A stretch of DNA of 64,000 bases from Sphingobacterium sp. Its GTDB lineage: Bacteria > Bacteroidota > Bacteroidia > Sphingobacteriales > Sphingobacteriaceae. The notes below the pieces were generated by a model. That model searched no databases, was not told where the DNA came from, and saw nothing but the letters and a program-made list of their open reading frames with translations. Shown here piece by piece: positions 1 through 8,843 of the stretch. Each line of letters starts with the position of its first letter. The stretch's first letter is position 1. The position numbers were made by a program, and so were the translations under genes. The stretch is taken from positions 18,345 to 82,344 of the forward strand of contig JAQZAZ010000010.1 of assembly GCA_029239355.1 (NCBI GenBank), read 5' to 3'.

Positions 1-1280
1 ATATTTTCAATAAACAACATCAAATCGCGAAAGAATACTTTAACAAAGCTTTGCAGGCATTCAAAAGTGAAAATGACCGAAATGGTGAAGCTTCAGTCTT
101 GGGGAATATCGGACATCTTTTTGAAAAAGACGGGCATTACGATTTGGCCTTTGTTTATCAAAACCAGGCTTTGGCGATCTACCGTGAACAGGCGAACCGC
201 AACGGCGAAGCTAAGATCCATGAAAATCTAGGCAGTATCTACGAGGATCTGGGGAAATATGACAGTGCTTATGCGCATTTTGAAAAAGCGAGGAATTTGT
301 ATCAGCAAACCAAGGACAACTATGGAAAGATTGTGGTCATTAATAATATGGGGGATATCTTTCGAAAAACAAATAAATATCCTGAAAGTATCCAAATGAC
401 CCAACTTGCTTTTCGTTTAGCTGAAAACCTTGGAGATGTCTATCAGATGGCATCAACGACAAAAGACCTCAGTAAAACATACGCTTTAAGTGGACAGATG
501 GATAGTGCTTATTTCTATGCAGAACGGAGCCGAAAATTTGTACTGGAACTATACAGCGTGGACGGGGCCCGCCATACGGCTTTTTTTCAGGCTCTGTATG
601 ATATGAACCAAAAGGCGGAGGAAATAGAGAAATTGCAGACCAACAAACGGATGAATTCCATCTTGTTATTGGGTACGATACTCGTATTGGTCCTATTAAG
701 CATACTTTCCTACGTACTCTATAGCCGGCAAAAAATAAAGATCAAAACCCAGATTGCCGAATCACGGAAGCAGGAAGCCGAGCGCGAATTGGCTGAAATA
801 GCGCTCAAAAACCAACTGTTGGAAGACAAACAACTCAAACAGGAGTTGACCCTGAAGGAAAAAGAACTGACATCACATACGCTTAACCTCATCCGTAGCA
901 ATCGATTTCTGGAAGAGCTGCGAGACGAGTTGAAGGCCCTGGTCAAAGATGATCGAAGGGATCAGAAGAAACCTATGCAGCGCATGGTTCAACAAATCAG
1001 TGAGCACATTACACAGGGCATTCATTGGAAAGAATTTATGGGCACATTTGAGCGCGTACATCATAGTTTCTTTGAAAAATTGATCAAGCTGTTTCCCGAT
1101 CTGACCGCCGCCGATATGCGGCTGATTGCATTGCTGAAAATCAATCTCAACAACACCGATATCGCAATCCTTCTGGGGATCTCCCAGGATAGCCTTCGGG
1201 TGGCCAGGCATCGCTTAAGGAAAAAACTAAAATTGGAACAGAGCGAGGATCTCGCTGGGTATCTGCTTCGTATTTCATAA
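1..1280 (+). CDS. TPR sensor with membrane anchor and C-terminal HTH (5' end outside window)
   Basis: The reading frame is open from the first bases of the window, so the N-terminus is missing. What remains starts with tetratricopeptide-like helices (to about base 570). A single membrane segment follows at about 655-720 (NSILLLGTILVLVLLSILSY). Next comes a charged coiled coil (about 720-930) and a C-terminal helix-turn-helix (about 1080-1260) containing ADMRLIALLKI and ARHRLRKKL. There is no kinase or receiver domain. The layout is that of Bacteroidota one-component regulators that sense through TPRs and bind DNA through a LuxR-like HTH. The same C-terminal module closes the beta-propeller regulator at 38803-41700. 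It lies just upstream of and parallel to the phytase operon, so it may control it; that is inference. Confidence 0.8.
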   Translation, partial: IFNKQHQIAKEYFNKALQAFKSENDRNGEASVLGNIGHLFEKDGHYDLAFVYQNQALAIYREQANRNGEAKIHENLGSIYEDLGKYDSAYAHFEKARNLYQQTKDNYGKIVVINNMGDIFRKTNKYPESIQMTQLAFRLAENLGDVYQMASTTKDLSKTYALSGQMDSAYFYAERSRKFVLELYSVDGARHTAFFQALYDMNQKAEEIEKLQTNKRMNSILLLGTILVLVLLSILSYVLYSRQKIKIKTQIAESRKQEAERELAEIALKNQLLEDKQLKQELTLKEKELTSHTLNLIRSNRFLEELRDELKALVKDDRRDQKKPMQRMVQQISEHITQGIHWKEFMGTFERVHHSFFEKLIKLFPDLTAADMRLIALLKINLNNTDIAILLGISQDSLRVARHRLRKKLKLEQSEDLAGYLLRIS

Positions 1281-1419
1281 TTTCTTAACATAATCGTAAC
1301 CGAACTTTAATGGCGTTTATTTTAGGTGTAAGTGCTTTTCTTTCAATTGTTTATTCTTTATTGTTTCCCTGGTGTCTAGTCTTGTTTTTGGCTTGTTTCT
1401 TTCTTGTAACGCCAAAGAT

Positions 1420-1450
1420 TTTGTGAATCTGCCAGCGGCTTTCATATTTG
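1420..1450 (+). promoter_or_regulatory. Bacteroidota-type promoter of the TonB receptor/phytase operon
   Basis: TTTG at 1420-1423, a 19-base spacer and CATATTTG at 1443-1450 match the -33/-7 pattern (TTTG-N19-TAnnTTTG) of the Bacteroidota housekeeping sigma factor, with one mismatch in the -7 box. Transcription would start near 1457, about 30 bases before the ATG at 1487. Confidence 0.5.
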
Positions 1451-1486
1451 CAGCAACAATCAAAGATTCATAATAATCTAGAAAAA

Positions 1487-4270
1487 ATGAAAAACGTTTT
1501 AACGGTATTGCTTGCCTCCAGTATTTCGATCAGCGCCGCTTATGCGACCAAGATCAAGGGGAAAGTCCTGGACGGACAAACAGGGGAAGCCATTGTCGGT
1601 GCTACCGTGTTCCTCGAACAAAGTGGTCTGTCAACCAAGACACAACTGGATGGTTCGTTTGAATTCAAAGGACTATCTGCAGGTGCGGATAAGATACATA
1701 TCCGACATATGTCCTATGCCGAACTGGTCCAGGAAATTGAGGTAAAAAAGGAAAATACGCCTTATTTTACGTTTCAGCTTACCTCGAGTGAGCAGACCTT
1801 AATGGAGGTGACGATCAAGGGACAGCGCAACGGAGGTGATGATGACCCAAGCGCCCGCCGACTGGAAAAAAATGCTTCACAGATCATGAATGTGGTATCG
1901 GCCAGGGCAATTGAGATCTCACCGGATATTACGGTGGCAAATGTTGTGCAACGTGTTTCGGGCGTTTCAATCGAACGCAATTCAAATGGCGAGGGACAGT
2001 ATGCGATTCTAAGGGGAATGGACAAACGCTATAACACGACCTTGGTTAATGGCGTGAAAGTACCCAGTCCGGACAATAAATACCGCTACGTACCTTTGGA
2101 TCTATTTCCTTCCGATATGTTGGAACGGTTGGAAGTCTACAAATCGCTGACACCAAATATGGAGGCAGATGCCATCGGTGGTGTCGTGAATATGGTGATG
2201 AAATCCGCACCACGTAAACTGTTTTTTCAGGCCAATCTGGCCTCAGGTTACAGTCAGCGGTATTTTAACCGCGATTTTGGCAGCTTCTCCAGCGGAGCTG
2301 TGTCGTCAAAGTCGCCCTATGAACTGCATGGAAAAAATTACAATGCCACCGCCGCTGATTTTGATAAGGGCACATTGGACTATAGGTATAAGAGACCGAC
2401 ACCGGATCTTATTGGTAATTTGACAGTTGGGAACCGTTACCTAAATGATAAGTTGGGGGTAATATTGGGACTGAGCTATCAAAATCTTTACCGTGGCAGT
2501 CATTCTATTTTTTACAAATCTTCGGTCAATAACACCAATCCGAATGCGATCATCACCGAAAAGAGTGATCGGCAATATGATGAGCAGCAGCAGCGTCTGG
2601 GTGTACACAACAAGATAGACTACCGATTCAATGCCAATCATCGGCTGAGTTTTTACCAGATGTATGTGAACCTGAATAATCTGCAATTGCGGGATGCGGT
2701 CAATACAATTTATAATGGACAGTATGATCCAAGTATCGGCAAGTCTGAACTGACCTATGTGACCCGGACCAGAAAGACCGAGCAGCAGATTTACAATGGT
2801 AACCTACAGGGAGATCATCATTTTTTGGATAATCGCGTGAACTTCCGCTGGTCCGGCGTGCTGTCATCTGCCCGTAATGAAGTGCCGCAGAATACGACAA
2901 TTAGTTTGGATGGTATCGAAGAGAATTTTCAACGCAGACGGACTTCTCTGGTCAATAGGTCTCCGGTGACCTATCGCTGGGAGCGGAATACGGACGATGA
3001 CCGTGCCGGATATTGGGATCTTGCGTATAAGGTGCCGTTGGCTGCAAACAAACTGGAACTGTCGACCGGTGGCTTATATCGTGACAAACAACGGAGCAGT
3101 TTCTATAACAATTACAATCTGTCTCCAATTGCCGGTGAAGCGAAGTACCAGTATGGGGTGGATTTTCAGGACTATACGGATTTGAACCTCACGGTTAGCA
3201 ATCCGACGGGTGCCGTGCGTAATCCGTTGACCTACGATGCCAGCGAGAAAACCACCGCTGCTTACGGGATGTTCAACTACGAGAATGACAAAATTCAAAT
3301 GATCGGTGGTATACGGATGGAGCACACTAATCAGGGGTATAAATTGTTGTTTCCGGATGGTGAAGAAAGGCCGGAGGGTTCCCGGGCCTATACCGAATGG
3401 TTGCCTAGTTTGACCATGAAATATCACCTGGATAGTAAGCAACAGCTTCATGGGGCATATTATCGTGCTTTAAACCGTCCGGGGTTCTATGAGGTGGTGC
3501 CGTCGCGGGTATTAAATGAAGAATTCTGGGAACGCGGAAATGCAGATTTGAAACATGCACTAGCGGATAATTTTGACTTACGTTATGAGTTATTTCCGGA
3601 GCCTTCATCGCAATTTCTTGCCGGACTATTCTATAAGAGGATTCAAAATCCGATCGAATATACCTTTCAGCCCGATGAAATTCGGGGGCAGGATGTGTAC
3701 TATATGCCGGGTAATTTTGGAACGGCCAACAATTTTGGTGTAGAGTTGGATTATATTAAATATATCCAAAAATTCGGTGTTAAAGCCAATTATACGTATA
3801 CGCATTCACGGATCACCACACCGAAAAAATCGCGGGTAATCAATGAGATCACACAGGATCTGGATCCAATCTTGGTGGATCAGACACGGCCTCTTCATGG
3901 GCAGGCAGCTCATATTGCCAATCTATCTTTGCTTTATAAGGATGCAAACAAGGGTTGGGAGGGACAGTTGGCCGGATCTTATACTGGCTCGCGGATCAAT
4001 TCGGTATCGGAATTTTTAAACGCTGATTTATGGCAGAAAGGATTTATACAGCTGGATGCTTCAGTGGAAAAGAAATTCAAAGCGGGCTGGGCAGTTTTTG
4101 CTAAAGCGAATAATCTGTTGGACACGCCCATGGAACTTTATGTAAAGGGGACGAATCCAGAAAATGATAAGATCGCTGAGAAAATTGTTGACGGTGTCAA
4201 CACGCTTATAAGAAAGGATTTATATGGTCAGAACTATATTTTTGGTTTACGTTATTCTTTTAAGAAATAA
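1487..4270 (+). CDS. TonB-dependent outer membrane receptor, phytase-linked
   Basis: A 927-aa receptor. The ATG at 1487 gives a normal signal peptide (MKNVLTVLLASSISISAAYA); an upstream TTG at 1448 would add 13 residues without sense. A CarboxypepD_reg-like domain (about 20-105, IKGKVLDGQTGEAIVGA) comes first. The plug domain follows (about 135-250), with NVVQRVSGVSIER, ILRGMDKRYNTTLVNG and AIGGVVNMV. The rest is a 22-strand-type barrel ending in an aromatic-rich strand (GLRYSFKK). It is not paired with a SusD. The next two genes run in the same direction: a beta-helix lipoprotein 90 bp on, then a beta-propeller phytase. Such receptors are known neighbours of Gram-negative beta-propeller phytases, so the likely cargo is phytate or an inositol phosphate/metal complex. 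The substrate is inferred from context only. Confidence 0.9.
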   Translation: MKNVLTVLLASSISISAAYATKIKGKVLDGQTGEAIVGATVFLEQSGLSTKTQLDGSFEFKGLSAGADKIHIRHMSYAELVQEIEVKKENTPYFTFQLTSSEQTLMEVTIKGQRNGGDDDPSARRLEKNASQIMNVVSARAIEISPDITVANVVQRVSGVSIERNSNGEGQYAILRGMDKRYNTTLVNGVKVPSPDNKYRYVPLDLFPSDMLERLEVYKSLTPNMEADAIGGVVNMVMKSAPRKLFFQANLASGYSQRYFNRDFGSFSSGAVSSKSPYELHGKNYNATAADFDKGTLDYRYKRPTPDLIGNLTVGNRYLNDKLGVILGLSYQNLYRGSHSIFYKSSVNNTNPNAIITEKSDRQYDEQQQRLGVHNKIDYRFNANHRLSFYQMYVNLNNLQLRDAVNTIYNGQYDPSIGKSELTYVTRTRKTEQQIYNGNLQGDHHFLDNRVNFRWSGVLSSARNEVPQNTTISLDGIEENFQRRRTSLVNRSPVTYRWERNTDDDRAGYWDLAYKVPLAANKLELSTGGLYRDKQRSSFYNNYNLSPIAGEAKYQYGVDFQDYTDLNLTVSNPTGAVRNPLTYDASEKTTAAYGMFNYENDKIQMIGGIRMEHTNQGYKLLFPDGEERPEGSRAYTEWLPSLTMKYHLDSKQQLHGAYYRALNRPGFYEVVPSRVLNEEFWERGNADLKHALADNFDLRYELFPEPSSQFLAGLFYKRIQNPIEYTFQPDEIRGQDVYYMPGNFGTANNFGVELDYIKYIQKFGVKANYTYTHSRITTPKKSRVINEITQDLDPILVDQTRPLHGQAAHIANLSLLYKDANKGWEGQLAGSYTGSRINSVSEFLNADLWQKGFIQLDASVEKKFKAGWAVFAKANNLLDTPMELYVKGTNPENDKIAEKIVDGVNTLIRKDLYGQNYIFGLRYSFKK

Positions 4271-4360
4271 GCGTATGTGCGAACTTTTTACGAGAAATAA
4301 TTCCATTGAATTTAAACAAAGAACTTCCCATCTGAACGATGGCGGAAAAAATATTTAGCG

Positions 4361-5623
4361 ATGAAAAATAACTTTATTATACTGCTCATGTCCCTTACGA
4401 TGGTATGGTTGACGGCTTGTGAAAAAGCAAATAGCGATGTGGATACCTCCGATGCCAATGGTAGTGCGATCGGTGAGGTAACGGGCGTATGGAGCAAAGG
4501 TACCGTGCAGCGTATCACGGGAGATATCATTATTCCCGAAGGAAAGTCCCTGACCATTGAGGAAGGTGTAACGGTGCTGATGGATCCGGCCAATAAGCCT
4601 GAGATAGTTGTACTGGGCAACCTGTATGTGCTGGGTACAGCCGAGAGGCCCGTGAAATTTACGGTGGAGGAATCTTATAAAACCAAAGAAAATGAATTTG
4701 GAAAACTTTGGGGCGGTATTTTGGCGGCGCCAAGCTGTAAGGAACTGGTTCTGGATAATACGTATTTAGAATATGGTGGTGCGGTTACGTCGGATGCATC
4801 GACTTCGGTGAAGATGAGGCTGTACAAACAGAAAGCCGGAGAAGCGCTGCCAGCTTTATGGTTTTCCAATGTGGAAGGAAAATTGATTGTTCAAAATAGC
4901 ACGATCAGTCATTTTTATGAAGACTGTACTTATATTGAAGGGGGTAAAATTATCTTCGCCAACAACCGGTTCTTTTCGAATGGGGTAACCGGGGGCGAGG
5001 CGATGAACTTTAAATCGGGCTCTTTGGCAGACGTGGCTTTCAATTTGGTCTACAGTGTTAATACCAACGCGCTGAAGCTGTCCAACTCCGGCGATAGGAC
5101 GCCACAAGCGCATATCTTCGTTTATAACAACACCATTCTCAATACGGGCTGGCGCAGACCGACTGCTAAGGGCGGCTCTATTTGGCTGGAAGCTTCGGTA
5201 AAAGCGGAGATCTACAATAACCTTTTTGCCAATACACGATTTGGCGTTAAACGTGATGCCAAAAATCCGGAAGATAGCCGTTCGGTTTCGAGCAACAATT
5301 GGTATTATGGCTATGATCAATTGACGGTGGACCAATTTCAGGTCGGAAAGAATGATATCATAGGCGGCACCAATGATGTCAGAGGTAAAACCGCTGGCGA
5401 GAACAACCCTAAATTTACAGCCTACCCCTTAGAGACTTCGGTCAATAATTATGTATTTGATGCAGCCTGGGATTTCCATCTCCAAGGAAATTCACCGGCA
5501 TTAAAAGCAGGTACATCTGCTTTTAAGCCTCATTTTAGCGATGGCTTGGTGCTGTCCAATGGTTTATCGTATACCTCGCCAAAGCCCGTGACTTATGTCG
5601 GTGCTTTTGGTACTAAATTTTAA
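4361..5623 (+). CDS. Parallel beta-helix lipoprotein of the phytase operon
   Basis: A 420-aa lipoprotein. A signal peptide ends in the lipobox LTAC (Cys about residue 20), so it is lipid-anchored and perhaps surface exposed. The body has the look of a right-handed parallel beta-helix: short repeated strands with N and G turns (KLIVQNSTISHF, IYNNLFANTRFGV) and a late NNYVFDAAWDFHLQGNSPAL stretch of the kind common in polysaccharide lyase-like folds. No catalytic residues could be assigned. It sits between the TonB receptor and the phytase (13 bp before the latter), the place a SusD-like helper would occupy. It may bind substrate at the surface or be an enzyme; its function is unknown. Confidence 0.75.
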   Translation: MKNNFIILLMSLTMVWLTACEKANSDVDTSDANGSAIGEVTGVWSKGTVQRITGDIIIPEGKSLTIEEGVTVLMDPANKPEIVVLGNLYVLGTAERPVKFTVEESYKTKENEFGKLWGGILAAPSCKELVLDNTYLEYGGAVTSDASTSVKMRLYKQKAGEALPALWFSNVEGKLIVQNSTISHFYEDCTYIEGGKIIFANNRFFSNGVTGGEAMNFKSGSLADVAFNLVYSVNTNALKLSNSGDRTPQAHIFVYNNTILNTGWRRPTAKGGSIWLEASVKAEIYNNLFANTRFGVKRDAKNPEDSRSVSSNNWYYGYDQLTVDQFQVGKNDIIGGTNDVRGKTAGENNPKFTAYPLETSVNNYVFDAAWDFHLQGNSPALKAGTSAFKPHFSDGLVLSNGLSYTSPKPVTYVGAFGTKF

Positions 5624-5636
5624 TTAACGCAATAGC

Positions 5637-6713
5637 ATGACAACTTTAAAAACAACACTATTTTTTTGTCTGGCAGCCTCAACATTCCTGCAGGTCGCCT
5701 GTAATAACCCTCAGTCTGTTACTTCCGCAATGGATACGATCAAACCGGCCATAGTTACTGAAACAGTACGATATGATTCTGATGATCCTGCGATCTGGAT
5801 CAATAAGACCGATCCCGGCAAAAGTTTGGTCATTGCTACGGACAAAGATGCAGATGGTGCTTTATTTGTGTACGATCTACAAGGTAAAATTGTCAAGGAT
5901 AAGGTAGTTTCTGATCTGAAACGCCCCAATAATGTGGATATCGCTTATGGTTTAATGCTAGATGGAAAACCTGTAGATATTGCTGTTACGACCGAACGTA
6001 TGACCCATAAGTTACGTATATTCTCTTTGCCAGATATGAAACCAATCGACGGGGGAGGATTGGATATGTTTGTAGGCGAGACCGAACCGGAATTCAGAGA
6101 TCTGATGGGTATTGCACTTTACACATCGCCGAAAGGTGAAATCTATGCGATTGTGGGTCGGAAAAATGGACCTAAAGAAGGGTATTTAGGTCAGTATTTA
6201 TTGGAAGACAATGGTGCTGGCGCCGTGAAAGCGGCCTTAGTCCGTAAGTTTGGCTCATTTAGTGGAAAGAAAGAAATTGAAGCCATCGCTGTGGACAATG
6301 AACTGGGCTATATCTACTATTCGGACGAGCAGGTGGGGGTGAAACAATATTATGCGGATCCGGCGAAGGGAAATCAGCAGTTGGCCCTTTTTGCAACCAA
6401 AGGTTTTAAAGAAGATCATGAAGGTATTTCTATTTTTAAGCTGACGGATAGCACCGGCTATATATTGGTCTCTGATCAAGGAGCAAACCGCTTTCAGATT
6501 TTTAGCCGCGAGGGAACAAAGGTGAACCCGTTTGAACATATCCATTTGAAGACAGTGTCCGTTATGGCCACGCAAAGTGATGGTTCGGAGGTCGTGTCTT
6601 CCCGTCTGAATGATACCTTTCAACATGGCTTATTTGTGGCCATGAGCGATGATAAAACTTTCCATTATTACCGTTGGGAGGATATTGCTGGACAACAACT
6701 GAAAAGTAAATAA
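5637..6713 (+). CDS. Beta-propeller phytase (3-phytase), lipoprotein
   Basis: A 358-aa protein with a lipoprotein signal (LQVAC, Cys about residue 23), then the beta-propeller phytase fold. Family signatures are visible: YDSDDPAIWINKTDPGKSL near residues 42-60, IATDKDADGALFVYDLQGK, RPNNVDIAYG, IYAIVGRKNGP, YIYYSDEQVGVKQYYADP and FKEDHEGISIF. The acidic residues in these stretches are the family's calcium/substrate ligands. These enzymes remove phosphates from phytate in a calcium-dependent reaction outside the cytoplasm. It is the last gene of the receptor/beta-helix/phytase operon and is followed 27 bp later by a strong terminator. The length is normal for the family. Confidence 0.9.
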   Translation: MTTLKTTLFFCLAASTFLQVACNNPQSVTSAMDTIKPAIVTETVRYDSDDPAIWINKTDPGKSLVIATDKDADGALFVYDLQGKIVKDKVVSDLKRPNNVDIAYGLMLDGKPVDIAVTTERMTHKLRIFSLPDMKPIDGGGLDMFVGETEPEFRDLMGIALYTSPKGEIYAIVGRKNGPKEGYLGQYLLEDNGAGAVKAALVRKFGSFSGKKEIEAIAVDNELGYIYYSDEQVGVKQYYADPAKGNQQLALFATKGFKEDHEGISIFKLTDSTGYILVSDQGANRFQIFSREGTKVNPFEHIHLKTVSVMATQSDGSEVVSSRLNDTFQHGLFVAMSDDKTFHYYRWEDIAGQQLKSK

Positions 6714-6740
6714 CCATCAGAGAAGACTGACGGTGTATGA

Positions 6741-6780
6741 AGTAACAGCGGTATAATTGATATACTGCTGTTACTTTTTT
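6741..6780 (+). terminator. Rho-independent terminator of the phytase operon
   Basis: A 15-bp stem (6741-6755 with 6761-6775, one G-T pair), a 5-base loop and a run of six T (6775-6780), 27 bp after the phytase stop. Confidence 0.85.
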
Positions 6781-7127
6781 ATGAATAATACACCATGACT
6801 GTGATTTTCTTAACGAGCTGCACTCGAACGCACCTGATCAAAGGTAGGTTGCGTTGAAACAGCTGTGCGCTTAATATCGCTTTCCTTGAATTTAATCCGG
6901 ATGTAGTTTCTCTTTTGTCATGAGTTCCGTTAGAATATCGTGTAAAATCCTTTAAATGGATAGAATTTTGTATCTTTATTCGGTTTGTACCCGTTTGGAA
7001 AGATGACAAGAGGGGAATTGGAGGTACAAGTTATTTCCTAATCTTTCCAAGGTAAAAATGCAACTGAACTCCATAGGTGCATACAATTCGGATAAATAAG
7101 AAGATAAATTTTTATTAAATATTGTAA
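6781..7127. other. Intergenic stretch between phytase terminator and response regulator
   Basis: No convincing gene. A 76-codon frame on the minus strand has no ribosome site, domain or plausible context. The last 100 bases are A/T rich and presumably hold the promoter of the response regulator, but no clean -33/-7 pair was found. In contrast to the paralogue at 55849, no kinase-like gene is left here. Confidence 0.4.
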
Positions 7128-7793
7128 ATGATGAGTAAGGTTAAGATACTGTTGGTTGAGGATCACATGGTCGTACGTAATGGTATTAAATTGTTATTGG
7201 AGTCTCAGGAAGGTTTTGATGTCGTCGGAGAGGCTTCGAATGGCAATGAAGCCCTGGAACTTTTAGATAATCAATTGTTGCCTGATATTATCTTAACGGA
7301 TATCAGTATGGATCATATGGACGGGATGGAGCTGTTACGCCTGATCAAGTCAACGTATCCCTCCATCAAGGTTGTCATTCTTTCTATGTTAAACCAGATC
7401 CATTATGTTGTTGAGGGATTTGCGCTTGGTCTTTCTGGATATCTGCTCAAAAATGTAGACTATAACGAACTTCTTTTTGGCCTTAATCATGTGGCTAATG
7501 GAGGAAAATATGTAAGTGAAGAGATTAGCATGGCGCTGCTTGACCAAGTCATATCGGGCGAAAATTACGTTGGTTTATCAAACCGTTCGCTACCGGATTT
7601 CGATATCAGTGAGCGTGAGCTTGAGGTATTGAAATTAATCGCTGACGGTTTCACGAATGTAGAAATTGCCGACAAGATTTTTTTGAGCAAACGTACAATC
7701 GAAGGACATCGACAAAGTTTGATCGAAAAAATGAAGGTGAAAAATACAGCCGAGCTTGTTAAAGTTGCATTCCAGTCCGGTATTTTAAAATAA
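7128..7793 (+). CDS. Orphan NarL/FixJ-family response regulator
   Basis: A 221-aa two-domain regulator; ATGs at 7128 and 7131 are equally possible. The receiver domain comes first (LLVEDHMVVRNGIKLLLE, acidic pair E-D at about 12-13, phospho-acceptor Asp in PDIILTDISMD, Lys in GYLLKNV). The C-terminal LuxR-type HTH reads SERELEVLKLIADGFTNVEIADKIFLSKRTIEGHRQ. It is closely similar over its whole length to the regulator at 55849-56511. No kinase lies next to it: the upstream operon ends with a terminator and lgt is convergent. The partner is therefore unknown. Confidence 0.9.
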   Translation: MMSKVKILLVEDHMVVRNGIKLLLESQEGFDVVGEASNGNEALELLDNQLLPDIILTDISMDHMDGMELLRLIKSTYPSIKVVILSMLNQIHYVVEGFALGLSGYLLKNVDYNELLFGLNHVANGGKYVSEEISMALLDQVISGENYVGLSNRSLPDFDISERELEVLKLIADGFTNVEIADKIFLSKRTIEGHRQSLIEKMKVKNTAELVKVAFQSGILK

Positions 7794-7813
7794 TGCTGTC
7801 AATTTCGGCATGA

Positions 7814-8641
7814 CTAGCTTTTATTTTGCAAAAGATGATCTGTTTTTTTCTTGCTATTGCTGACAAGGAGGGCCGACCCCAGGAGAATAAAAGGGATACT
7901 TAACAGCTGGCCCATATTTATGAACAGGGAGTTTTCAAAATCTTCCTGATTGATTTTTAAGAATTCGTCCAAAAAGCGGAAGGAAAATAAAAGGATTAAC
8001 AGCATTGCAAAACAGTTGCCGATGTTATTTTTAAGAATCGGTTTTGTCCAGAGGTGATTCATTAACAGAAACAGTAGCACACAAAATATTGCTTCATACA
8101 GTTGTGCGGGATGGCGGGGTATTTGGTCAATAGAAGTGAAGACAAAAGCCCAGGGGAGATCTGTCGGTGTGCCTATCATTTCCGAGTTCATCAGGTTTCC
8201 CAGGCGGATACAGGCGCCAGCGATGGGGACAACCAGTGCAATTCGATCGGCTACCCAGAGAAAAGGAAGCTTCTGCTTCCTTGCGAATAGAAAAATAGCA
8301 ACCAGGATACCAATTCCTCCGCCATGACTAGCTAGGCCTCCTTCCCATATTGCAAAGATCTTTAAGGGATTGCTGTGATAATACGATGGATCATAAAACA
8401 AAATATGGCCCAGGCGTGCCCCTATAATCGTTCCCACCATAATATAAATACTCAGCTGATCCAGAAATTCGGCCGGACGCCCCTCTTTTTTAAACATGGA
8501 CCATAGTATTCTGTAGCATAAAACTATTCCCAGTAACCAGAACAATCCATACCAACGGATGGGATGATTGATGATCGGTATGCTGAAGATATCACTGCTG
8601 GCATCCCAAGTGATGAAAGTTAATAGGATACTGTTTGTCAT
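7814..8641 (-). CDS. lgt: Prolipoprotein diacylglyceryl transferase
   Basis: A 275-aa polytopic inner-membrane enzyme that moves a diacylglyceryl group from phosphatidylglycerol to the lipobox cysteine of prolipoproteins. Visible Lgt signatures are IRWYGLFWLLG, EGGLASHGGGIG (the conserved His loop), CIRLGNLMNSEMIGTP (matching the Lgt R-x-G-N-x-x-N-x-E signature) and PRHPAQLYEA. Seven or so hydrophobic segments and a normal length support the call. It converges on the response regulator, with 20 bp between the stops, and diverges from the C39 exporter. It could be a second copy in the genome, since it is not with other housekeeping genes. Confidence 0.93.
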   Translation of the reverse strand: MTNSILLTFITWDASSDIFSIPIINHPIRWYGLFWLLGIVLCYRILWSMFKKEGRPAEFLDQLSIYIMVGTIIGARLGHILFYDPSYYHSNPLKIFAIWEGGLASHGGGIGILVAIFLFARKQKLPFLWVADRIALVVPIAGACIRLGNLMNSEMIGTPTDLPWAFVFTSIDQIPRHPAQLYEAIFCVLLFLLMNHLWTKPILKNNIGNCFAMLLILLFSFRFLDEFLKINQEDFENSLFINMGQLLSIPFILLGSALLVSNSKKKTDHLLQNKS

Positions 8642-8843
8642 CAGGGCGAATGTTTTGAGTTTTTGTAATTAGTATATGGTGGCAGCCATTTGTTACAGAA
8701 AATCGTTAAAATAAATCCAGTCGCAGCATTATTCATTCGGAAAACAGATTGTTCAAGACGAATATTGATAGGATAGATGCGATTATTAATTCGTCAATTT
8801 TATCTTTTTGCGATCCAGTATGTTTGTTTTTAAATAAGACAGC

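Noticed and set aside
6779..7009. 76-codon minus-strand frame after the phytase terminator
   Set aside because: Polar random-looking composition, no ribosome site, no neighbour on that strand; its end lies in the terminator T run.
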